In this document: positions 37,113-45,013 of the stretch, piece by piece
Numbering within the stretch: position 1 is the stretch's first letter
Layout of the letters: every line of letters begins with the position of its first letter
From: Fertoeibacter niger
Lineage (GTDB): Bacteria; Pseudomonadota; Alphaproteobacteria; Rhodobacterales; Rhodobacteraceae
Reading direction: 5' to 3'
Length of the DNA: 64,000 bases
Assembly: GCF_009380135.2 (NCBI RefSeq)
Contig: NZ_WHUT02000014.1
Span: forward strand, 38,587-102,586
Translations under genes and position numbers: made by a program
The notes under the pieces: model-generated
What the model was told of the DNA's origin: nothing
What the model saw: only the letters and a program-made list of their open reading frames with translations
Database searches by the model: none

Positions 37113-37442
37113 ATGATGCTGAAAACCGAAGCCAAATACCATATCGGACAGGTGCTGCGCCATCGCAAGCACCCGTTCCGTGGCGTGGTGTTCGACGTGG
37201 ACGCAATGTTTTCCAATACCGAAGACTGGTATGAGGCGATCCCCGAAGACAGCCGCCCTTCGCGCGATCAGCCGTTCTATCACCTGTTGGCCGAAAACGA
37301 CCAAAGTTATTACGTCGCCTATGTGTCGGAACAGAACCTGGTGCCGGATGAGACTGGCGAGCCGGTGGATCACCCCGACCTGCCCGACCTTTTCGGTGAT
37401 TTCGAGGACGGGCGCTATCCGCTGCAATTCCAGATGAACTGA
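37113..37442 (+). CDS. hspQ: Heat shock protein HspQ
   Basis: The 109-residue protein carries the HspQ/YccV hemimethylated-DNA-binding fold: KYHIGQVLRHRKHPFRGVVFDVD (here noted as HIGQVLRHR and RGVVFDVD), then FYHLLAENDQSYYVAYVSEQNL. In E. coli HspQ is an adaptor and specificity factor for Lon and affects DnaA turnover. Two ATG codons stand in tandem; the first is used. It is monocistronic and followed by a hairpin plus GGATATTT element. Confidence 0.93.
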   Translation: MMLKTEAKYHIGQVLRHRKHPFRGVVFDVDAMFSNTEDWYEAIPEDSRPSRDQPFYHLLAENDQSYYVAYVSEQNLVPDETGEPVDHPDLPDLFGDFEDGRYPLQFQMN

Positions 37443-37454
37443 GGCTGGCCAGCG

Positions 37455-37510
37455 CCGGGGGTTTCACACCCCCGGACCCCCGTGGGATATTTGCGTCTGG
37501 AAAGAGCCTG
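37455..37510 (+). repeat. Composite hairpin plus GGATATTT element, copy 4
   Basis: A 7-bp stem CCGGGGG/CCCCCGG (37455-37475, loop TTTCACA) is followed directly by ACCCCCGTGGGATATTT, a spacer and CTGGAAAGAGCC. The layout matches the copies at 43335 and 61807. It begins 13 bases after the hspQ stop and may end its transcript. Confidence 0.75.
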
Positions 37511-37606
37511 CAACCGGTCGGCGGGCGAAGCGGCGTTTCGGCATATTGCGCCGGGAGATGACAGGCTGTGTGGTGCAACGCCTTGGCGTATTGTCGCGGG
37601 CCACCG

Positions 37607-39184
37607 TCAATACCCCAGCGCGCAGCCATCCTTGCGCGGGTCTGATCCGCCTTGCAGAACGCCATCCGCGCCGATGAGGATCGCCTGCGCGCCGCCGATC
37701 GGCGTGTCGGGAATGCTGACACTGTGGCCCATGGCGGCCAGTTCGGCGCGGATCGCATCGGAATAGCCGCGTTCAACCTGCATGCCCTCGGCCCCGGAAA
37801 AGCTGCGCGGCGCGTCGATGGCTGCCTGCGGGTCAAGCCCGAAATCCACCATGTTGCTGACGAAACGGGCGTGGCCGTTGGGCTGATAGGCCCCGCCCAT
37901 CACGCCAAAGGGCATGGTGACGCGGCCGTTCTGCCGGATCATGCCGGGGATGATGGTGTGCATCGGGCGCTTGCCGCCCATGGCCTCGTTCGGGTGGCCT
38001 GCCGTCAGGGTAAAGCCCGCGCCCCGGTTCTGGAACCCGATGCCGAACCGGCCGGAGGCCAGCCCCGCGCCAAAGGACCAGAACACCGAATAGATCAGCG
38101 AAACCGCCATCCGGTCGCGGTCCACCACGGTGATGTAGATCGTGTCGCGGTGCACCGCCTCGGACAGGGCGGCGGGGGATGCCATGGCGCGCGCGGGGTC
38201 GATCAGTGCGGCAAGGGCGGCGGCTGTATCGGCTGACAGCATGTGATCGAGCCGCGTGGTATGCGCGGGATCGGCCAGAAAACGGTTGCGCGCGTCATAG
38301 GCCAGCTTTGCCGCCTCGGCCTCGACATGCGCGCGGGGGGCACCGAACGGGTCCATCGCCGCAATGTCGAAATGTTTCAGGATGTTCAGCAGCAAAATGG
38401 CGGTCGCACCCTGCCCGTTCGGCGGGTGTTCCAGCAGTTCGATGCCGTTGTAGGTGCCGCTGACCGGCGTGGTGTAATCGCAGGCGGTTGCCGCAAAATC
38501 CGCCAGAGTGTGCGTGCCGCCAAGGGCTTGCAACGAGGCTGCCATGTCTTCGGCCACTTCACCCTCATAAAATCCGGCGCGGCCCTCGTGCGCGATGCGG
38601 CGCAGCACCTCGGCCTGGCCCGGGGCGCGGAAGATCTGGCCGGGGCGCGGGGCCTGACCGTTCAGCAGATAGAACTCGCGTGCTGCCCCTTGCAGGTCAT
38701 CCGCCGCCGCCGCCCAGTCAAAGGCGGTGCGGGGCGCGACCGGCACGCCTTCTTCGGCATAGCGGATCGCGGGGGCCAGGGTTTCGGCCAGCCCCAGTCT
38801 GCCCCAGTCGGCAGACAGGCGGCAAAACGCATCGACGGCACCCGGCAGGGTCACAGCCTCGACCCCGTGCAGCGGCACCGCGGCGAGGCCCCGTTCGCGC
38901 AATGCTGCCGCCGAAAGGCCCGCAGGCGCGCGGCCCGAGCCGTTCAGCGCAACCACCCGCTCTTCGCCCGCGGGCTTCAGCAGCACGAAACAATCACCAC
39001 CAAGGCCGGTCATCTGCGGCTCGCAGATGCCCAGCAGCACGGCCCCGGCAATGGCGGCATCCACCGCATTGCCGCCCGATTTGAGAATGTCGATGGCGGC
39101 GGCGGCGGCCAGCGGATGCGATGTCGCGCACATCCCGTTGGTGGCAAAAACCGCCGAACGGCCCGGCATCTGGAAATCGCGCAT
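37607..39184 (-). CDS. ggt: Gamma-glutamyltransferase family protein
   Basis: The 525-residue Ntn-hydrolase precursor should self-cleave before Thr348 (in HRDTIYITVVDRDRMAV), giving large and small subunits. The start (AVFATNGMCATSHPLAA), GGNAVDAAIA, GLGGDCF, GTYNGIELLEHPPNGQG and SMS-like end motifs are GGT features. No signal peptide is visible, unlike E. coli GGT, so a cytoplasmic role or a cephalosporin-acylase-type function is possible. A GGGGAG run places the start at 39184 rather than the adjacent ATG 39187. It stands alone on the minus strand. Confidence 0.85.
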   Translation of the reverse strand: MRDFQMPGRSAVFATNGMCATSHPLAAAAAIDILKSGGNAVDAAIAGAVLLGICEPQMTGLGGDCFVLLKPAGEERVVALNGSGRAPAGLSAAALRERGLAAVPLHGVEAVTLPGAVDAFCRLSADWGRLGLAETLAPAIRYAEEGVPVAPRTAFDWAAAADDLQGAAREFYLLNGQAPRPGQIFRAPGQAEVLRRIAHEGRAGFYEGEVAEDMAASLQALGGTHTLADFAATACDYTTPVSGTYNGIELLEHPPNGQGATAILLLNILKHFDIAAMDPFGAPRAHVEAEAAKLAYDARNRFLADPAHTTRLDHMLSADTAAALAALIDPARAMASPAALSEAVHRDTIYITVVDRDRMAVSLIYSVFWSFGAGLASGRFGIGFQNRGAGFTLTAGHPNEAMGGKRPMHTIIPGMIRQNGRVTMPFGVMGGAYQPNGHARFVSNMVDFGLDPQAAIDAPRSFSGAEGMQVERGYSDAIRAELAAMGHSVSIPDTPIGGAQAILIGADGVLQGGSDPRKDGCALGY

Positions 39185-39401
39185 CATCTTCTCCCCTGTT
39201 GGCACAAAGCCTAGGGCGGCAGGGGCGGATTTCCAAGGGAAAGAGAACCTCGGCGCCACGAACTGGGTGGGGGCTTTCGATCGCAGCGCCGAGGGAAGCT
39301 TTATGCAGCTACGCCCGACCTATCGCAGAGCCTTGGGGCGCATTCAGGGGGAAATTCTGGCGGAGTTGCGTCAGTTCTGCCGCAGAAGAAACAATAACCC
39401 C

Positions 39402-39839
39402 TCAAGGTGCCGATTGTTGCACATCCAGCCGAAAGCTGAGTTCGTTGCGATCGGCGATCCGGCGATAGTCAAGATCGCGCGCCAAGGTGCGAATCAGATA
39501 CCAGCCAAAGCCCCCTTCGGGCAGATCGGCACCCTTGCCGATGCAGGGCGGCAGGCCGGGGGGCAAGGTGCCCGCGGGCATCGGAGCCCCGCGGTCGGTG
39601 ATCCGGCACAGCATGCCGGTGCCCGTCAGGTGCAGCCACAGGTCAATCTCGCCCGGGGCGCGGGCATAGGCATGTTCGACGATGTTGTTCAGCGCCTCGG
39701 CCAGCACCAGTTCGGCGGTGCCGCGCTCATCTTCGGTCAGATGGCGCAGGGCGCGCATAGTGAACAGTTGGCGCAGCCCGTCGCGCACCGCCAGCGGGTC
39801 GCCGGGCAGGGTGATGCGGGCCGTGCCCTCAGCCCGCAT
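39402..39839 (-). CDS. Anti-sigma regulatory factor, HATPase (RsbW-like)
   Basis: The 145-residue GHKL-type protein has the N box LAEALNNIVEHAYA (Mg-binding Asn), a G1-like RITDRGAPM and a G2-like GGFGWYLIRTLARDL. Such proteins bind and phosphorylate an anti-sigma antagonist or sequester a sigma or other partner. The STAS gene lies directly upstream and overlaps it by 11 bases, so the two form a switch pair. No sigma factor or PP2C phosphatase is in this window. Confidence 0.85.
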   Translation of the reverse strand: MRAEGTARITLPGDPLAVRDGLRQLFTMRALRHLTEDERGTAELVLAEALNNIVEHAYARAPGEIDLWLHLTGTGMLCRITDRGAPMPAGTLPPGLPPCIGKGADLPEGGFGWYLIRTLARDLDYRRIADRNELSFRLDVQQSAP

Positions 39840-40164
39840 CGCGGAGGCCGTCGGGCAGCGATGCGTGGATGGTAAAGACCGAATCCATCCGCGTCAGGCG
39901 AAACACCTTGTCCACCGCCGGGGTCAACCCCGCCAGTTCCAGCCGCCGGTCAGGGCCCATCAGTTTCATCACCGCGACAACCGCACCCAGACCCGAACTG
40001 TCCAGAAAGCGCACGCGCGACAGATCCAGCAACACCCGCTGCGCCGGGTGCTGCACCAGCAGACGCATCCGGTCCTTGAACTGGATGGCGCCTGCCGCAT
40101 CTATCCGATCTTCCAGCGCGCGCACAATCAACAGTTCGCCGCGCGGTTCCGCCACAAGGTTCAT
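39829..40164 (-). CDS. STAS-domain anti-sigma factor antagonist
   Basis: The 111-residue protein is a single STAS domain (SpoIIAA/RsbV type): LLIVRALEDRIDAAGAIQF near the start and VLLDLSRVRFLDSSGLGAVVAVMK, where the Ser pair in LDSSGLG holds the phosphorylation site. It should compete with the target of the neighbouring RsbW-like kinase. ATG 40164 is chosen; upstream ATG or GTG starts to 40197 would add up to 11 residues. The two genes overlap by 11 bases. Confidence 0.85.
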   Translation of the reverse strand: MNLVAEPRGELLIVRALEDRIDAAGAIQFKDRMRLLVQHPAQRVLLDLSRVRFLDSSGLGAVVAVMKLMGPDRRLELAGLTPAVDKVFRLTRMDSVFTIHASLPDGLRDAG

Positions 40165-40330
40165 ATGCCCGCCCCATTCTGCCATCGGTGTCTGCACCCT
40201 AGTGGCGATTGGTTAGCATCCGGTAACTGGCGCAAAGCCCGCGATGCAGATGTTGTTCTGGAGGGTATTGGCACTGTGATTGCGATCAGCGGCTGTGCAC
40301 CCTTTTCCTTTCGTGCTGGCCCAAATAACC

Positions 40331-40375
40331 TTTGCAGGGACTGCGCCGAGGGCGCAGAGGGGGCAAAAGCCTGCC
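40331..40375 (+). promoter_or_regulatory. Structured 5' leader of the fRMsr gene (candidate)
   Basis: CTGCGCC/GGCGCAG (40341-40357, loop GAG) forms a 7-bp hairpin. Around it GCAGG (40334-40338) can pair with CCTGC (40370-40374), while TTTGC (40331-40335) can pair with GCAAA (40363-40367). The two outer pairings exclude each other, and the first lies three bases before the GGAGG ribosome site (40378-40382). Confidence 0.4.
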
Positions 40376-40389
40376 ATGGAGGATTGCCG

Positions 40390-40842
40390 ATGGATTATGA
40401 CCACCTCGCCGCCCAGATTGACGCCCTGTGCCACGGCGAGACTGATACGGTTTCCCTGATGGCCACCTTTGCCTGCGAGTTGCACGCCGCACATCCGCTG
40501 TCGGACTGGACCGGGTTCTATCGGGTGGTCGCCCCGGAGTTGCTGAAGATCGGGCCCTATCAGGGTGGGCATGGCTGCCTTGTCATCCCGTTTTCGCGTG
40601 GGGTCTGCGGGGCCGTGGCGCGCACCGAAACCGCCCTGATCGTGCCGGATGTGGAGGCTTTTCCGGGGCATATCGCCTGTTCCTCCTCCACACGGTCGGA
40701 ACTGGTGCTGCCGGTGTGGAACGGTGCGGGCACCTTGCTGGGGGTGCTGGACCTGGACAGCAACACCGAGGCGGCCTTTACCGAAGAAGACGCCACGCGG
40801 CTGGCGGAGATTCTGGCCGCGACATTCAGGGATGCCCGGTGA
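40390..40842 (+). CDS. msrC: Free methionine-(R)-sulfoxide reductase (GAF domain)
   Basis: The 150-residue GAF protein is the fRMsr type (E. coli MsrC), which reduces free Met-R-O with thioredoxin. The three cysteines of the family are present: Cys63 (GGHGCLVIPF), Cys73 (RGVCGA) and Cys97 (GHIACSS). SDWTGFYRV and EFVLPVW-like VLPVWN at the end match too. GGAGG seven bases before ATG 40390 is clear. The GFA gene overlaps its stop by one base, so both are co-translated. Confidence 0.92.
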   Translation: MDYDHLAAQIDALCHGETDTVSLMATFACELHAAHPLSDWTGFYRVVAPELLKIGPYQGGHGCLVIPFSRGVCGAVARTETALIVPDVEAFPGHIACSSSTRSELVLPVWNGAGTLLGVLDLDSNTEAAFTEEDATRLAEILAATFRDAR

Positions 40843-41609
40843 TGCAGGGGTCATGCCTGTGCGGCCAGGTGCTTTTCGTGGTGGACGAGCCGCTGCGCGA
40901 CGTGATCGCCTGCCATTGCACGCAATGCCGCAAGGTGTCGGGGCATTTCTGGGCGGCGTCCTCTGTGCCGCTGGCGCGGTTTCGCCTGATCCATGAAGAT
41001 GGCCTGCGGTGGTTCCGGTCATCCGACCGTGCCACGCGCGGGTTCTGCTTCGGCTGCGGGGCCAGCCTGTTCTGGCAGCCCCAGGGCGAAGACCGCATCA
41101 GCTTTGCCGCGGGCGCGCTGGACGGGGAAACGGGTCTGCATGTGGCGGAACACATCCTGACAGAACATGCCGGGGATTATTACAGCCCCGACGGGCCACC
41201 ACCATCAGCGCAAGGCACTGAACCAAAACAGCTTTCCGTCTCTTGCCTTTGCGGTGGCGTGGCTTTTGCGCTGCCCGGCCCGGCGGGTGAGGTTCACGCC
41301 TGCCATTGCACGCAATGCCGCAAACTGTCGGGGCATTATTCGGCGTCGTTCGATGCCGATGAGGCGGGGGTGGTTTACAGCGCAAGCGCCACGCTGGCAG
41401 AATTTGAAACCCCGGGTGGCGGGCGGCGCGGGTTTTGCAGCACCTGTGGGTCAAATCTGTGGTTTCGCGCGCAGGACGGGGCCTTTTCCGTCGAGGCGGG
41501 GGTGGTGGATGGCCCCGGCGGCGGACGGCTTGCGGAACATATCTTTGTGGCCGACAAGGGCGATTACTATGTCCTTGCCGATGGCCTGCCGCAGGCAGAC
41601 CGCTGGTAG
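40842..41609 (+). CDS. Tandem GFA-domain protein (two CENP-V/GFA modules)
   Basis: The 255-residue product is two GFA modules joined head to tail. Module one (residues 1-118) has the zinc cysteines Cys5, Cys7, Cys24, Cys26, Cys29, Cys69 and Cys72; module two (131-255) has Cys135, Cys137, Cys154, Cys156, Cys159, Cys199 and Cys202. The HCTQCRK segment occurs in both, and the DNA coding it is nearly identical. The glutathione-dependent formaldehyde-activating fold suggests binding or transfer of formaldehyde adducts, but the family's reactions are often unproven. It follows fRMsr with a one-base overlap. Confidence 0.88.
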   Translation: MQGSCLCGQVLFVVDEPLRDVIACHCTQCRKVSGHFWAASSVPLARFRLIHEDGLRWFRSSDRATRGFCFGCGASLFWQPQGEDRISFAAGALDGETGLHVAEHILTEHAGDYYSPDGPPPSAQGTEPKQLSVSCLCGGVAFALPGPAGEVHACHCTQCRKLSGHYSASFDADEAGVVYSASATLAEFETPGGGRRGFCSTCGSNLWFRAQDGAFSVEAGVVDGPGGGRLAEHIFVADKGDYYVLADGLPQADRW

Positions 41610-41639
41610 GGCATGGCCCTGACATTGAAAGGAAAAAGC

Positions 41640-42533
41640 ATGCAGATCACGCTTCTTGACGGCGGCATGGGGCAAGAGTTGCTGGCCCGCACCGGCGATG
41701 CGCCCACGCCGCTTTGGGCCACGCAGGTGATGCTTGACCATCCCGATGTGGTGCGCGCGATCCACGCCGATTACTTTGCCGCCGGGGCCACGATTGCCAC
41801 GACCAACACCTATGCGATCCACCATGACCGGCTGGAACGCTTTGATCTGGATCACCTTTTTGAGCCGTTGCACCGCAAGGCGCTGGCACAGGCCAATGAG
41901 GCGCGGGTGGCGCACGGGTCGGGGCGCATCGCGGGGTCGATGGGGCCGCTGGTGGCCAGCTACCGCACCGATGTGGCTCTGCCGGTGGCCCAAGCCCAGC
42001 CGAAATATTCCGAGATTGCCCGGCTGCTGGGGCCGGAGGTGGACCTTATCCTGCTGGAAACAATGGCTTCTGTCTTGCAAGCCGAGGGGGCATTGCGCGG
42101 GGCGCAGGCGGCGGGGCGGCCGGTCTGGCTGTCGATGACAGTGGATGATGCCGACGGGTCGCGCCTGCGGTCAGGCGAGCCCTGGGCCGATCTGGCCCCG
42201 CTGCTGGCCGAATTGCGGCCCGAGGCGCTGCTGGTCAACTGTTCGGTGCCCGAGGCGATGGCGGCGGCGCTGGCCGAGGTGGCCCGGTTCGGCCTGCCCT
42301 TTGGCGCCTATGCCAACGGGTTCACCCATATCTCGGATGCGTTCAAGGCGGATGCGCCCAAGGTGGATGTTCTGCACCACCGCCATGACCTGACGCCCCA
42401 GAAATACGCAGATTTCGCAATGGGTTGGATCGCGCAAGGTGCCACGATCGTGGGGGGGTGCTGCGAGGTGGGGCCGGCCCATATCGCCCATCTGGCGGGG
42501 GTGTTGCGGGCGGCGGGGCATCAGATTGTCTGA
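41640..42533 (+). CDS. Homocysteine S-methyltransferase (BHMT-type) family protein
   Basis: The 297-residue barrel has GGMGQEL at the start and the zinc ligands Cys201 (LLVNCS) and Cys274, Cys275 (VGGCCEVGP). It moves a methyl group from a donor such as betaine, S-methylmethionine or dimethylsulfonioacetate-type compounds to homocysteine, or another thiol. The donor cannot be deduced. AAGGA seven bases before ATG 41640 is better than the earlier ATG 41613. The pseudouridine synthase gene begins within its last codons. Confidence 0.88.
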   Translation: MQITLLDGGMGQELLARTGDAPTPLWATQVMLDHPDVVRAIHADYFAAGATIATTNTYAIHHDRLERFDLDHLFEPLHRKALAQANEARVAHGSGRIAGSMGPLVASYRTDVALPVAQAQPKYSEIARLLGPEVDLILLETMASVLQAEGALRGAQAAGRPVWLSMTVDDADGSRLRSGEPWADLAPLLAELRPEALLVNCSVPEAMAAALAEVARFGLPFGAYANGFTHISDAFKADAPKVDVLHHRHDLTPQKYADFAMGWIAQGATIVGGCCEVGPAHIAHLAGVLRAAGHQIV

Positions 42534-43185
42534 GGTTTCAGACTTCGTTTACGCGCCGCCGGATGTGCCGCTGACGCTGATCCACCATGATGCGCAGGTG
42601 GTTGTTGTGAACAAGCCTGCGGGCCTGCTCTCCGTGCCGGGCAAGGGCGAGGACCGCGCCGATTGCCTGATCGCCCGGCTGCGCGGCGTGTTCCCCGAGA
42701 TTTTGCTGGTGCATAGGCTTGATCTGGACACGTCGGGGGTGATGGTGTTCGCGCTGACAAAGGCGGCGCAGGGCGCGCTGGGGCAGCAGTTCGAAAAGCG
42801 TCAGACGAAAAAGATATATATTGCAAGGGTTGCCGGGCTAGTGGAGCCGAAGGCGGGGCTGGTGGATTTGCCCTTGTGCGTCGATTGGCCGAACCGGCCC
42901 CGGCAGCATGTGGACCATGAAAACGGCCGCCCGGCGCAGACGGAATGGGCAGTGGTGAAACATGGGCCGGGCGAAACCCGCATGCGGCTGCAACCCCTGA
43001 CCGGGCGCAGCCACCAGTTGCGGGTGCATATGGCGGCGCTGGGGCATCCTATACTGGGCGACCCTTTGTATGCGGAGGGCGCGGCACGGGCGCATCCGCG
43101 GCTGATGCTGCATGCGGAATCGTTGCGCTTCCGCCACCCGGATTCGGGGAAAAGCGAGACATGGCGGGCGGTCTGCCCGTTCTGA
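42526..43185 (+). CDS. RluA-family pseudouridine synthase
   Basis: The 219-residue protein has NKPAGLLSVPG (about residues 29-39) and HRLDLDTSGVMVFA with the catalytic Asp66, followed by GRSHQLRVHMAALGHPILGDPLY, quoted here as its two halves. These are the RluA/RsuA catalytic motifs. No S4 domain precedes it. tRNA or 23S rRNA targets are both possible. The only reasonable start is TTG 42526, which overlaps the methyltransferase stop; no clear ribosome site stands before it. Confidence 0.88.
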   Translation: MSEVSDFVYAPPDVPLTLIHHDAQVVVVNKPAGLLSVPGKGEDRADCLIARLRGVFPEILLVHRLDLDTSGVMVFALTKAAQGALGQQFEKRQTKKIYIARVAGLVEPKAGLVDLPLCVDWPNRPRQHVDHENGRPAQTEWAVVKHGPGETRMRLQPLTGRSHQLRVHMAALGHPILGDPLYAEGAARAHPRLMLHAESLRFRHPDSGKSETWRAVCPF

Positions 43186-43223
43186 AAAGCGGGTGTGATT
43201 CTGATGCACGGGCGATGCACAGG

Positions 43224-43241
43224 GCATGCGCGTGCGCATGC
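43224..43241. repeat. GCATGCGC palindrome, alternating purine-pyrimidine
   Basis: GCATGCGC (43224-43231), two bases, then GCGCATGC (43234-43241). Almost the whole run alternates purine and pyrimidine. It lies in the gap after the pseudouridine synthase gene. Confidence 0.5.
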
Positions 43242-43334
43242 AGGCCGGAGAAGCGGGTGCTTGCGGTCTGGCCGTGTCGGTTTGGTGGGTGGGTGTGGTG
43301 CGCCTGCGGGTTGCCGATGCGAAGGTCGGCAACC

Positions 43335-43392
43335 GCCGGGGGTTTTCCACCCCCGGACCCCCGGAGGATATTTGTGTCTGGCAAGATCAGAG
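43335..43392 (+). repeat. Composite hairpin plus GGATATTT element, copy 5
   Basis: Stem CCGGGGG/CCCCCGG (43335-43355, loop TTTTCCA) leads into ACCCCCGGAGGATATTT, a spacer and CTGGCAAGATC. The hairpin core is almost the same as at 37455. It sits in the gap between the pseudouridine synthase and aldehyde dehydrogenase genes. Confidence 0.75.
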
Positions 43393-43474
43393 GCGTTGCA
43401 GCGGTCTTTGCTGCGCGCATCGCGGCAGAGAAGATCCGGCAGAGAACCGGACCGCCTGCGTGGCTTGCGTCTTG

Positions 43475-44929
43475 TTACTCGGCCGCGATGTCTGCGTCAT
43501 CCCAGCCCGAAATCGCCTTCACCTCGAGAAATTCCTCGATGCCCCAATGGCCGCCTTCACGGGCGCGGCCCGAGGATTTCACCCCGCCGAAGGGGGAGCC
43601 TGCGGCGCGGCTTTTGCCGTTCATTTCCACCATGCCGGAGCGGAGCTGGCGGGCGAGGCGGTTGCGGCGGGGGCCGTCCTGCGATTGCACATAGTTGGTC
43701 AGGCCGTACGGGGTGTTGTTGGCGATGGCCACCGCTTCGGCCTCAGAGTCGAAGGGGATGATCGACAGGACCGGGCCGAAGATTTCCTCGGCCTCGATCG
43801 TCATGCCGGGGGTCACGTCGGCAAAGACGGTGGGCTTGACGTAGAAGCCGCGGTTGAAGCCCTCGGGCAGGCCGGGGCCACCGGCGACAAGGCGCGCGCC
43901 CTCGTCGATGCCTTTCTGGATGTAGCCCTGGATCTGGTCCCACTGGCGTTTGTTGACCACGGGGCCGATGTGTTTGCCGGGCTCGTGGGCGGAGCCCACC
44001 TTGATGGAATTCGCCACGGTGGCGGCGATTTCAACCGCGCGGTCATAGGCGGGGCGTTCGACCAACATGCGCGAGGGCGCGTTGCAGGACTGGCCGGAGT
44101 TGTTCATCATGTGGCGCACGCCGCGTTCGACGGCGCGGTCATCGGCATCGGCGAAAATCAGGTTGGCGCCCTTGCCGCCCAGTTCCAGCGTGACGCGTTT
44201 CAGGCTTTCGGCGGCGGCCTTGGAGATGGCCTTGCCCGCGCGGGTGGAGCCGGTGAAGGAGATCATCTCGACATCCGGGTGGGTGGAAAGCTGCGCGCCA
44301 ACGCCCATGCCGTCGCCGTTCACCAGATTGAACACCCCGGGGGGCACGCCGGCATCATGGCAGAATTCGGCGAAGAGGAGCGAGGACAGCGGCGATTCCT
44401 CGGAGGGTTTCAAGACGCAGGTGCAGCCGGCCAGCAGCGCGGGGATCACCTTGAGCGTGACCTGATTCATCGGCCAGTTCCAGGGCGTGATCAGGCCCAC
44501 GACGCCGATGGGTTCCAGCGCGATGCGGTCATTGGGCGTGTCGGCGCGCAGCGGGCGGACCCATTCGAAATGTTCGAACGCGGTCAGGAGGTTTTGCAGG
44601 TGCCAGGGCAGGCAGGGGGCCTGCTGATCGCGGGAAAAGTCGATGGGCGCGCCCATTTCGAGGCTGATGGCGGCGGCCATATCCTCGACCCGCGCCTCGT
44701 ATTGGTCGAGGATGCGGCGCACGACTGCGGCGCGTTCGGCGGGTGGGGTGACGGACCAGGTGGCAAAGGCGGCCTTGGCGGCGGCGACGGCTGCGTCGGT
44801 ATCGGGCTGATCGCCAAGGCTGATCACCGCGCAGGGATCTTCGGTCGAGGGGTCGATCACCAGGCAGTCGCGCGGGGCGGCGGGGGCGACCCATTGGCCG
44901 TTGATGTAGAAGTCGCGTTTCTCGATCAT
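43475..44929 (-). CDS. NAD(P)-dependent aldehyde dehydrogenase
   Basis: The 484-residue enzyme has the ALDH set: Asn151 in PWNWPM, Lys174 in LKPSEESP, general base Glu249 in LELGGKGAN, and the nucleophile Cys282 in NSGQSCNAPSRM. EEIFGPVLSI and the GMVEMNGKSRAAGSPFGG end match. The oxidised aldehyde is unknown. GGAGG just before ATG 44929 fixes the start, although the frame is open to 45007. It lies downstream of the sulfotransferase gene on the same strand, with 84 bases between. Confidence 0.88.
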   Translation of the reverse strand: MIEKRDFYINGQWVAPAAPRDCLVIDPSTEDPCAVISLGDQPDTDAAVAAAKAAFATWSVTPPAERAAVVRRILDQYEARVEDMAAAISLEMGAPIDFSRDQQAPCLPWHLQNLLTAFEHFEWVRPLRADTPNDRIALEPIGVVGLITPWNWPMNQVTLKVIPALLAGCTCVLKPSEESPLSSLLFAEFCHDAGVPPGVFNLVNGDGMGVGAQLSTHPDVEMISFTGSTRAGKAISKAAAESLKRVTLELGGKGANLIFADADDRAVERGVRHMMNNSGQSCNAPSRMLVERPAYDRAVEIAATVANSIKVGSAHEPGKHIGPVVNKRQWDQIQGYIQKGIDEGARLVAGGPGLPEGFNRGFYVKPTVFADVTPGMTIEAEEIFGPVLSIIPFDSEAEAVAIANNTPYGLTNYVQSQDGPRRNRLARQLRSGMVEMNGKSRAAGSPFGGVKSSGRAREGGHWGIEEFLEVKAISGWDDADIAAE

Positions 44930-45013
44930 GGGAACCTCCGGGTTAGGAAGGAAGGTGGCATTGCAGGCATGGCATGGCAAGGGCGGGGGCGACAGAGCAT
45001 GTCGCAAAAGGCA

